A stretch of 8,046 nucleotides of DNA from an uncultured Prevotellaceae bacterium (GTDB lineage: Bacteria; Bacteroidota; Bacteroidia; Bacteroidales; Muribaculaceae). The notes beneath the pieces are model-generated. The model made no database searches. It was not told the origin of the DNA and saw only the letters and a program-made list of their open reading frames with translations. The stretch spans positions 1 through 8,046 of the forward strand of contig CAMGFF010000089.1 of NCBI GenBank assembly GCA_946055125.1, given 5' to 3'. The translations under genes and the position numbers were made by a program. Positions 1 to 5,678 of this stretch are shown piece after piece (positions within the stretch are counted from its first letter, which is position 1; each line of letters begins with the position of its first letter).

Positions 1-13
1 CTATCCAGATAGC

Positions 14-45
14 GTTTCAATCCACGCACCCGCGGGGGGTGCGAC
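14..45 (-). repeat. CRISPR repeat, second from leader
   Basis: A 32-nt repeat identical at every base to the copy at 80-111. It has the 7-bp CGCACCC/GGGTGCG stem and the ATTGAAAC end. Confidence 0.96.
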
Positions 46-79
46 ATATGGTGTACATTTACGTGCCATAGTCCAGTAA

Positions 80-111
80 GTTTCAATCCACGCACCCGCG
101 GGGGGTGCGAC
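80..111 (-). repeat. CRISPR repeat, leader-adjacent
   Basis: The first repeat after the leader. Known acquisition biology makes this the copy that is duplicated when a new spacer enters. It shows no degeneracy relative to the next repeat, as expected at the young end of an array. Confidence 0.96.
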
Positions 112-306
112 AGTGCTCGCTTAGGAGCTTATGGGGGAGAGGGTTTGTGGGCTTTTACTGCGAATGTACGAATTTTTTATGGGATTTGGGTGGATTTTTG
201 GAGTTTTTTTTGTTAATCTATTGTGTTTCAATGGGTGCTAACGTGTGGGGTTTGTTGTAGCACTTAGGGTTAGCGGGTTTGTCATTGTGCCTGTCTGTGT
301 GGGGCG
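112..306 (-). promoter_or_regulatory. CRISPR leader region between cas2 and the array
   Basis: This 195-bp stretch without a supported gene lies between the cas2 stop and the first repeat, where the leader is expected. It is strongly strand-biased: the plus strand is G/T-rich, with only about six C between 121 and 220, so the transcribed-sense strand is A/C-rich. Runs of T on the plus strand (A-tracts on the minus strand) are centred near 145, 154.5, 175.5, 186, 197 and 207.5, close to multiples of one helical turn, which suggests intrinsic curvature. An ATTGAAAC, identical to the repeat's last eight bases, lies at 224-231 on the minus strand. I see no convincing Bacteroides-type -7 box and no clear terminator, so the array may have an unrecognised promoter or be read through from cas2. 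Confidence 0.8.
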
Positions 307-594
307 TTATATGATTAGTGAGGAGTTGAAATCGAATGCTGTGGGGCGTCCAATGACGATTGTTTTTTCGCACTGGCGGTTGAGGAGGTAGATGCGTATG
401 CTGTCGAGGCTGGTGTCGATTATTGCTGATATACGGTCTTTGAGTAGGGTGAGCTGTGCGTCGGAGAGCTGGCACTCAAAGACGGAGTTCTGCACTCTCT
501 GCCCGTAGTCTTTGCAGGCTTTTGCCACTTGTCGGAGGCGCTTGGCTCCCGATGGTGTGGTTGTGTCTACGTCGTAGGTGATAAGGATGTACAT
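307..594 (-). CDS. cas2: CRISPR-associated endoribonuclease-fold protein Cas2
   Basis: This 95-residue protein is Cas2, the small homodimer that bridges two Cas1 dimers in the spacer integrase. It starts MYILITYDV, the ferredoxin-fold first strand, with the conserved Asp at residue 8. The segment QNSVFEC at about 36-42 and the strand SIRIYLL at about 65-71 are also typical, and the length matches I-C Cas2 proteins. In most systems the role of Cas2 in adaptation is structural rather than nucleolytic. It is the last gene of the operon, 14 nt after the cas1 stop and directly before the leader. No Shine-Dalgarno motif is visible upstream. Nothing looks truncated. Confidence 0.97.
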   Translation of the reverse strand: MYILITYDVDTTTPSGAKRLRQVAKACKDYGQRVQNSVFECQLSDAQLTLLKDRISAIIDTSLDSIRIYLLNRQCEKTIVIGRPTAFDFNSSLII

Positions 595-608
595 GGTGTG
601 TTTGTGCT

Positions 609-1631
609 TCAGTTTGTTAGGAATACGGGATAGTTGTCGATGTCGTTTCGCAGGTATCGTGCGAGCAGCATTGCCTGGACGTGTGGCAGGAGTCCTATTT
701 CAATTTTCTCGTTGAGATAGGGGTGTGTAATTGTTTCGTGTTTTCGGCTTTGCCAGGCAGAGATCAGGGTTTTCTTTCCGGAGTCGGTCATTACTATTCC
801 GTTGTCGCCTTGTTGGGCGAAGTCGTTGGCGGAGATTTGTCGTGTGTTGATTAGAGAGAGCACGAATCGGTCGCCGAGGTATGCGCGCATCTCTTCCATT
901 AGGTCGAGTGCGAGCGATGTTCGACCTGGCCGGAGGGTGTGCAGGAATCCCACGTAGGGGTCGAGCCCCACTGTCTCGAGGGCGGCAGCCACTTCATTGG
1001 CGAGCAGTGTGTAGGCAAATGACAGCATGCAGTTCACGGCGTCTTTAGGTGGTCGCCTGTTGCGGCCTGTGAATGGGAAGTCGGCCGCTTGCTGGCGCAG
1101 GAGCAGGGCGAAGACGGCGAAGTAGCAGCCGGAGGCTGTACCCTCGTGTCCCATAAGCTCGTCTTTGTCGTTGGCGAGCAAGGCGTGTCGCTTTGCGTTG
1201 TCGAGGGCAACTGCGGCATCTTCTAAGGCAGGGTTGTGGCCGTAGTTTCTTATGTGCCGTCGCAGCACGCTGCGGTAGTTGTGGATCTTGGCAGCAACCA
1301 TGAGTCGGGCCACATGTAGCGACTCCCGGGGGGAGTCGGCCAGTTGATACTGTCGGTGCCTGAGCAGCACGTTGCCTTTAGTGGGACCTTGCACCCGGCT
1401 CACGAAGCGCCCGTGTGGCGAGAGGAAAGTGAGCGATATGCCATTGTCGGCACACAGCTTCATAAGACCGGGGCTTGCGCCCATGTAGCCGAATGTGACA
1501 ATTCCCTCGACATTGATAGCTGGGATTCTGAACACTTCGTTTTGCTTTACCGATACTACTATGTTCATTCCATCTTTGCTAATGTAGGCATCGGGAGTTG
1601 TGACATAGAGTGTGTTGAGCAGTCGTCGCAT
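609..1631 (-). CDS. cas1: CRISPR integrase Cas1, type I-C
   Basis: Cas1 is the metal-dependent integrase that joins protospacer ends to the leader-repeat junction in complex with Cas2. This 340-residue form matches the usual I-C length of about 340-345. The N-terminal beta-rich domain (about 1-85) includes TLYVTTPDAYISKDG and a GMNIVV strand. The helical catalytic domain carries the expected acidic and His ligands: E163 in LMGHEGTASG, H231 in GFLHTLRPGR, and D243 with E246 in LDLMEEM. The frame stays open upstream to 1979, but that stretch overlaps cas4 out of frame and has no Cas1 similarity. The Met at 1631 gives the family N-terminus MRRLLNTLYV and is preceded by an A-rich CAAAAACAAAAGAATT. 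It follows cas4 by 37 nt, the widest gap in the operon. Confidence 0.97.
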   Translation of the reverse strand: MRRLLNTLYVTTPDAYISKDGMNIVVSVKQNEVFRIPAINVEGIVTFGYMGASPGLMKLCADNGISLTFLSPHGRFVSRVQGPTKGNVLLRHRQYQLADSPRESLHVARLMVAAKIHNYRSVLRRHIRNYGHNPALEDAAVALDNAKRHALLANDKDELMGHEGTASGCYFAVFALLLRQQAADFPFTGRNRRPPKDAVNCMLSFAYTLLANEVAAALETVGLDPYVGFLHTLRPGRTSLALDLMEEMRAYLGDRFVLSLINTRQISANDFAQQGDNGIVMTDSGKKTLISAWQSRKHETITHPYLNEKIEIGLLPHVQAMLLARYLRNDIDNYPVFLTN

Positions 1632-1668
1632 AATTCTTTTGTTTTTGAGTAGTGGGAGGGTTGTGGTG

Positions 1669-2358
1669 TTAAGCAGGTGTGAACTGCCCATCTTCGAGTA
1701 GGTTCTGCCTGAGGTAGGCAGCCACGGTGGTGCATCGCGATAGCTCGGGCATGCATAGGTTGGAGAGTGAGCAGTTGCGGCACTTGGGCTGCTTAGTGGC
1801 TTTTGGGATTTCGTGGGTGTCAAACATCCGGTGCATCTCGCTGGCGCACTCTTGCACAATGTGGCGCAAAGAGGCGTTAATCTCCACGCTGGTGCGGTGG
1901 CGCAGCTCGCCATAGTAGAACTGTGCCATAGGGATTGAGATGCCATACATTTCTTCGAGGCACATTGCCTGGGCGGCAAGTTGTACCTCGTCGATATGGT
2001 TGTTTTTTGGCTTTCCGCGCTTGTACTCGATGGGAAGCGGCTTCCACCTGCCGGGATAGTGGGGGTGGGCTATGCAGCCGGTGGAGTCGCTGCCGGCTGG
2101 GAGCAGCTCTATGGCGTCGGTCACGCCATAGAGTCCCAGTTCGTTCGAGGCCACGCTCACTGCACGCAGGGTGATGTTGCAGCCGCACTTCTGCCGGTAG
2201 AAAGGGTCGTCGACGTGTCGGTGCAATATTTGTCCCTCGATGGTGAGGCGGTTGTCGTCCCACAGTTGCTCGATGTGGATTAATGCCCATTGCCGGGGAC
2301 AGAACATGAAGTGCTGAATCCCCGACAGCATGAGCATGTCGTCTTCGGTGTAGCTCAT
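1669..2358 (-). CDS. cas4: CRISPR-associated exonuclease Cas4, type I-C
   Basis: Cas4 is a RecB-family nuclease with an Fe-S cluster. In type I-C it associates with Cas1 and trims prespacers so that spacers with a correct PAM enter in the correct orientation. The 229-residue protein shows all expected elements: Cys20 in FCPRQWAL and the trio Cys193, Cys196 and Cys202 for the cluster; His46 in ILHRHVDD; Asp81 in GVTDAIE; Glu111 and Lys113 in IEYKRGK; and the QLAAQAMCLEEM motif at 126-137, which is characteristic of this branch. It starts 8 nt after the cas7c stop and ends 37 nt before cas1. A GGAGGAG string lies about 17 nt upstream of the start, but it encodes the cas7c C-terminus and is too distant to be a convincing ribosome site. 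Confidence 0.97.
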   Translation of the reverse strand: MSYTEDDMLMLSGIQHFMFCPRQWALIHIEQLWDDNRLTIEGQILHRHVDDPFYRQKCGCNITLRAVSVASNELGLYGVTDAIELLPAGSDSTGCIAHPHYPGRWKPLPIEYKRGKPKNNHIDEVQLAAQAMCLEEMYGISIPMAQFYYGELRHRTSVEINASLRHIVQECASEMHRMFDTHEIPKATKQPKCRNCSLSNLCMPELSRCTTVAAYLRQNLLEDGQFTPA

Positions 2359-2366
2359 TGTGGTGG

Positions 2367-3251
2367 CTATATTAGCTCCTCCACGGTTACGCCTGAGGGG
2401 AGGGAGGCAGTGTCGATGCTCACCTCATAGTCGGCAAAAGAGCGAGGAGGATTGGCCGTGTTGCGGGTGATTTTCACGAGGTCGAAGAGCTTGTTGGCCG
2501 GGGCGTTGCCAAGCTCCGAAGTGTGGTTGAACACAATGAGTCGCTGAGCGCTCATAAGTCCGCGCGAGGCAGAGCGGTCGATGTCGAACATGTTTCTCAG
2601 AGCCTCCCAAAAGAGCTTTAGGTCTTCTTCGGAGAACCCCGTCTGCCGGGCGAGGTTGGCCGAGATGAATCCGTGGCACACGTAGAGCGCATAGGGCACT
2701 GTGGCCTTGCGGCCTTGAATACCCACTTGTGACTCATAAGTTTTGTCTTCATCACGGGCTGCACATACTGTCAGAGTATGTTCTTTTGCTACGACAGCAT
2801 CTTGTGAACGTGCAAATGTCATTTGTACTGCACCTCTCACTTGTCCCGCATTTGCGCCTGTGGAAAGGACTGCTCCAAATGTTCTGACATCAAAAAAACG
2901 TTTGCACATTGAATCTCTTCCACCCTTAACTTTTTCTGTAGGTGCTTTATCTTTAACACCTAAATTTAAGCCAAATTCTTCATTATACATTTTCCGGATT
3001 TCGCCGTTAATAAACACTTCGTCACCTGAAAGTTCTTTTGATTTTACTAAAATGTCATTTCCAGGCTGTCCTGCTTTTGCCACTTGCACATAGTTGCGCA
3101 CTTTGCGCTTTAGGCACACATCGGTCACGAGCCCCATTCCGGTTTCGGCGTCCACGCGAGGGAGGTTGCCTGCGTCGGGGTCGCCATTTGGGTTTCCGTC
3201 TTGCACATCGAAGATGTACACAAAGTCGATTCTGTTCTTTAATTCAGCCAT
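2367..3251 (-). CDS. cas7c: Cascade backbone protein Cas7c (Csd2)
   Basis: Cas7c (Csd2) is the RAMP-fold backbone subunit that polymerises along the crRNA spacer; type I-C complexes carry several copies. The 294-residue protein has the family hallmarks: NRIDFVYIFDVQDGNPNGDP near the N-terminus, the glycine-rich DVRTFGAVLSTGANAGQVRG at 121-140, and SASRGLMSAQRLIVFNHTSELG at about 227-248. It sits 6 nt after cas8c and 8 nt before cas4. Its start is preceded by an A-rich, GC-poor run rather than a Shine-Dalgarno site. The oddity is its middle: residues of about 57-180 use AT-rich codons (TTA, AGA, GAA, GCA, GGA), while both ends use the GC-rich codons of the neighbouring genes. The frame and conserved motifs are intact across the block, so the protein should be functional. 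Confidence 0.97.
   Translation of the reverse strand: MAELKNRIDFVYIFDVQDGNPNGDPDAGNLPRVDAETGMGLVTDVCLKRKVRNYVQVAKAGQPGNDILVKSKELSGDEVFINGEIRKMYNEEFGLNLGVKDKAPTEKVKGGRDSMCKRFFDVRTFGAVLSTGANAGQVRGAVQMTFARSQDAVVAKEHTLTVCAARDEDKTYESQVGIQGRKATVPYALYVCHGFISANLARQTGFSEEDLKLFWEALRNMFDIDRSASRGLMSAQRLIVFNHTSELGNAPANKLFDLVKITRNTANPPRSFADYEVSIDTASLPSGVTVEELI
2715..3085. other. AT-rich mosaic block inside cas7c
   Basis: Hand counts give 58 G+C in the 180 bases 2881-3060 (32%), against 42 of 60 at 3121-3180 (70%) and 35 of 60 at 2461-2520 (58%), all inside the same gene. Codon choice changes with it, to mostly GAA, GCA, AGA, GGA and TTA. The edges are approximate and grade over a few tens of bases. The simplest inference is that this part of cas7c came by homologous recombination from a relative with lower GC. 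Boundaries were judged by eye. Confidence 0.7.
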
Positions 3252-3300
3252 AGTGGTTTAGTTTTTATTGTTTTGTTGATTATTGTTGTTTTTGTTGTTG
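3252..3300 (-). promoter_or_regulatory. A-rich translation-initiation region for cas7c
   Basis: On the minus strand the 49 bases before the cas7c ATG are almost only A, with scattered C and T and no stable pairing visible. The upstream part encodes the Asn/Gln tail of Cas8c. Bacteroidota genes commonly start without a Shine-Dalgarno site in A-rich unstructured leaders, so this may raise translation of the multi-copy Cas7c subunit. Function is inferred. Confidence 0.35.
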
Positions 3301-3632
3301 AAGAAGTCGTGGCGCTGGTGGTAGTAGCCTATGAAGAAGCAGCCTTGCTCCAGGAGGTCGAGATGAGCAGGCACATAGCCGGCCTGGAGCTTGCTGATAA
3401 TCTCCTGCTTCAGCTTCTCGTAGAAGATTTTTGAGCCTTCGCTGAGTTTCTCGGTATGGTGCACCGAGAGGTTCATCACAGTTGCAAACACGGCGGCCGG
3501 TGTTGTGCTTGCGGCGCTCATGTAGCGCTCCCGCATAGAGTCGATTCCATTAGCGTCTTCTTGAATCTTTACAAGCACCGCAAACAGACGGCCCAAGAGG
3601 TAGCCTTGATTAGTGTTTTCTTTGTCGAGCAT
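3258..3632 (-). CDS. cas11c: Predicted Cas11c small subunit, internal translation product of cas8c
   Basis: Published work on type I-C, I-B and I-D systems shows that the large-subunit gene also yields a separate small subunit (Cas11) from an internal start near its 3' end. Here the in-frame Met455 of Cas8c, in the context ISIMLDKENTNQGYLLGRLF, would give 124 residues, close to the size known for Cas11c. The product is mostly helical, as expected. What makes this start stand out is the nucleotide context: 3621-3680 has only 17 G+C in 60 and uses TTA, ATA, AAT, ATT and TCA codons, unlike the surrounding gene, which leaves an unstructured AT-rich run directly before the ATG. No Shine-Dalgarno site is well placed; an AAGGA lies 29 nt away. 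Met487 and Met492 are alternative starts giving products about 30 residues shorter. Confidence 0.6.
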   Translation of the reverse strand: MLDKENTNQGYLLGRLFAVLVKIQEDANGIDSMRERYMSAASTTPAAVFATVMNLSVHHTEKLSEGSKIFYEKLKQEIISKLQAGYVPAHLDLLEQGCFFIGYYHQRHDFFNNKNNNNQQNNKN

Positions 3633-4994
3633 AATTGAAATATTTGAGTGTAAGTAATTCTTCCTTATTAAATAGGCCTTAATTATGGCCACGCGGGTGA
3701 TTGTGAGCTTTTGCTCGGCGAGTATTCGCCTTATGCACGCCGAATAGAGAGAGAACGGATAGGGAGAGCCCTGAAATATGCTTTTTGCCACAGCCTCGGG
3801 CAGATTGGGGGTCACATCGCTTGCTTTGCCCGATAGTGTTACGGCCGACAGCATGTGCCACAGCCCCATGTAGGGCTTTTTCTCTTTCCGGGAGTCGGCG
3901 ATTTCCATGTCGTTGAGGTGGCAGAGGATTTTCCGGGCAAAGTCGCGCAGAGGAGAGTCTTGCCAGCACACCACTGCGATTCTCGCTGAATTAGGAGCCA
4001 GGCCAAGGATAAAGAATCGGTCGTCGAGCTTAGTGGCGAGCTTGCCGCTGTAGATAGCCTGGAAAGTGCTTCTCACTTGCTGAATTCCGGCATTGGGGTC
4101 GTCATCTTTCTCATCTGCAAAAAGCAGAATGGAGCCAAATTCCTCCTCGGCCAGCTGTGCTGCCTCACTCATTGAAGAGGCCCAGAAGACGAAAGTGCGG
4201 TTTCCCACTATGAATTTATTGCGGGAGTCCTTGGCCAGCAGGCGGTTGAGGGCAGTGGTGTAGGCAAATTCGGCCTCTGGCGAGATTGGAGCGTTTCGGC
4301 CCTTTGATTTGCCATAGGAGTCATAACCCGATTTTACCTGAAAAGCCACGAGCTTGGCTGTGGCCTTGCTGCCGGGAATCATGGTTGCCGTTGTCACTTC
4401 CACCGGTTGGGTTTTTTGCCCTGTGATAAGGCAAATATCGTCATTGTTGCTCGTTGGGGTTTTGTCGCGACTCACAGCGTCGAGCAGCTCGTCGTCGGCG
4501 GCGACAATGCGAGTTGAGTCTTCAATCCTTAAAGAGAATAAGAAGTCTTTTTTTGTGCCTTCCTTCATCGCGTGGCTCTCTATTTCATTCCACAGGCTGT
4601 CGCTCCTGAGCGTGTCAACGATAGTGTCGCTTTCCTGAGAATAGAATTTGGCCACTGCTGCGAGCTCCTTGTGGTGCGGCATAATTTGGTGCAGGGCAAG
4701 AATCTTCTCCTTGAATTTTGCAAAGCAATTCTCGCTCTTGTTGCTTTTGGGGAATCCAGCCACATACTCCAACTTGTCGTAGAGAAAATTGGCCTGTGGC
4801 GCACTTGTTCGGTTCACGCTCTTGTTCACCAAGTAGGGGCGTGAGTGCTTGCTGTCGATGCGGCAATCCTCGAGCCTCACAAAAGAGCCATCGGTGGTGA
4901 GCACAATTAGAAAATCAATTTCCTTTAACTCACGACCTTGCTGTGGCATGTTGCCGCAACGATAGTAATAATCATATAAAGCCTTTAGTATCAT
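3258..4994 (-). CDS. cas8c: Cascade large subunit Cas8c (Csd1)
   Basis: Cas8c (Csd1) is the large subunit of the type I-C surveillance complex. It reads the PAM and helps recruit Cas3. The 578-residue length is within the family range of about 560-620. The N-terminus MILKALYDYYYRCG is typical. Other family-like parts are CLITGQKTQPVEV at about 188-200, FQVKSGYDSYGKSKGRNAPIS at about 218-238, NRTFVFWA at about 265-272, and LDKENTNQGYLLGRLFAVL at 456-474. Its ATG overlaps the cas5c stop by 4 nt (ATGA), implying translational coupling. The last 14 residues, from 565, are nearly all Asn with Lys and Gln, a low-complexity tail from AAC/AAT/CAA triplets that I would not expect in the family. The 3' part probably also encodes Cas11c from Met455. 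Confidence 0.96.
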   Translation of the reverse strand: MILKALYDYYYRCGNMPQQGRELKEIDFLIVLTTDGSFVRLEDCRIDSKHSRPYLVNKSVNRTSAPQANFLYDKLEYVAGFPKSNKSENCFAKFKEKILALHQIMPHHKELAAVAKFYSQESDTIVDTLRSDSLWNEIESHAMKEGTKKDFLFSLRIEDSTRIVAADDELLDAVSRDKTPTSNNDDICLITGQKTQPVEVTTATMIPGSKATAKLVAFQVKSGYDSYGKSKGRNAPISPEAEFAYTTALNRLLAKDSRNKFIVGNRTFVFWASSMSEAAQLAEEEFGSILLFADEKDDDPNAGIQQVRSTFQAIYSGKLATKLDDRFFILGLAPNSARIAVVCWQDSPLRDFARKILCHLNDMEIADSRKEKKPYMGLWHMLSAVTLSGKASDVTPNLPEAVAKSIFQGSPYPFSLYSACIRRILAEQKLTITRVAIIKAYLIRKNYLHSNISIMLDKENTNQGYLLGRLFAVLVKIQEDANGIDSMRERYMSAASTTPAAVFATVMNLSVHHTEKLSEGSKIFYEKLKQEIISKLQAGYVPAHLDLLEQGCFFIGYYHQRHDFFNNKNNNNQQNNKN

Positions 4995-5671
4995 CGTAGT
5001 ATCTCATTGCTGCTGATTGGTGGTACACTTATCTCGCCTTGCCTCATAATGGCGTGGTAGAACATGGCCTGAGCCGATTTGGGGTTGCTGAAGTCGAGGT
5101 CGTAGAGCATAACTCCCAGGTTGCGGTCCTCGGGGATGGGCGGCGTGAGGGTTTCGCTAAGAGGGTCGATGAGGCGGAATGAGGCGGCACACTCGCGGGT
5201 GCCGAGGTAGGGCTGTGTGAAGCACTGCCCCTTGCGTGCGCGACGCTCAAACATCTCGTAGTATTTCATCGGGTTCTCGTCGTTGCCCGGCTTGTGCTTG
5301 GCAAAAGCCTCCTTGGGGCGCTCGCTCACGGGCACAAACATGAGCTTTGCCCACAGCCGGTAGCGCACGTCGCGCAGCATGAGCGTGTTGCGCTGCTGGC
5401 GCTTGTCCTCGATGTAGATGGGATTCTTGCCAGCGGTTGCGCCCACTTCGTTTCGCCTCACCGAGGTCCACTTTATCGCATTGAGCACCTCAATCTTGGT
5501 GACTTGCCACCACATGGCATACTTCTTGAACAAAATCGCCTCAAAAATGGCGCGTGCGGCCGAGGGCGTTATCACGTCGTAGCTCACGCGCTCCACCTTC
5601 AGCTCGGGCCGGGTGAAGCAGGCGATGTCGCCCCACACTTCAAGGCAGTAATCTCTGTCGGTAAATTCCAT
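4991..5671 (-). CDS. cas5c: CRISPR RNA endonuclease and Cascade subunit Cas5c (Cas5d)
   Basis: In type I-C, which lacks Cas6, Cas5c (also called Cas5d) both cuts pre-crRNA at the repeat hairpin and stays bound to the 5' handle in the complex. The 226-residue protein carries the RAMP-fold start DYCLEVWGDIACFTRPEL, the motif SYDVITPSAARAIFEAI at 30-46, and FRLIDPL near 165-171. K125-H126 in AFAKHKPG match the Lys-His pair of the known Cas5d active site; the partner Tyr is less certain, with Tyr51 the candidate. The C-terminal GVMLYDLDF (186-194) is also typical. It starts 7 nt after cas3 and overlaps cas8c by 4 nt. The array has the 32-nt hairpin repeat this enzyme family cleaves, so gene and array appear matched. 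Confidence 0.97.
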   Translation of the reverse strand: MEFTDRDYCLEVWGDIACFTRPELKVERVSYDVITPSAARAIFEAILFKKYAMWWQVTKIEVLNAIKWTSVRRNEVGATAGKNPIYIEDKRQQRNTLMLRDVRYRLWAKLMFVPVSERPKEAFAKHKPGNDENPMKYYEMFERRARKGQCFTQPYLGTRECAASFRLIDPLSETLTPPIPEDRNLGVMLYDLDFSNPKSAQAMFYHAIMRQGEISVPPISSNEILR

Positions 5672-5678
5672 AGCTTGG

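Larger units (their letters stand above)
1..111 (-). CRISPR. Type I-C CRISPR array, leader-proximal end (continues past left edge)
   Basis: Two identical 32-nt direct repeats (14-45 and 80-111) flank one complete 34-nt spacer (46-79). Bases 1-13 are part of the next spacer. On the minus strand each repeat begins GTCGCACCC and ends GTGGATTGAAAC, the typical form for type I-C repeats. The two halves CGCACCC and GGGTGCG can form a 7-bp stem around a 5-nt CCCGC loop. Cleavage at the 3' base of that stem, as known for Cas5c (Cas5d), would leave the 11-nt 5' handle TGGATTGAAAC. Transcription on the minus strand follows from this repeat polarity and from the leader and cas operon lying to the right. 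The spacer at 46-79 is therefore the most recently acquired one. The total repeat number cannot be seen. Confidence 0.97.

Noticed and set aside
218..475. 85-residue minus-strand open frame across the cas2 end and the leader
   Set aside because: It overlaps cas2 out of frame and is rich in His, Pro, Thr and Asn, reflecting the A/C-rich strand. No domain is recognisable.
1632..1979. In-frame upstream extension of cas1 adding 116 residues
   Set aside because: It overlaps cas4 in another frame, its composition is that of an out-of-frame reading (rich in Ser, Pro, Ala and Cys), and the family N-terminus begins at the Met at 1631.
2359..2385. GGAGGAG as a Shine-Dalgarno site for cas4
   Set aside because: It is about 17 nt from the ATG, encodes the end of cas7c, and the other genes here lack such sites.
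4354..4638. 94-residue plus-strand open frame antisense to cas8c, with a hydrophobic N-terminus
   Set aside because: Its hydrophobic, Ser-rich look is a by-product of the complementary cas8c codons. No promoter or ribosome context was seen.
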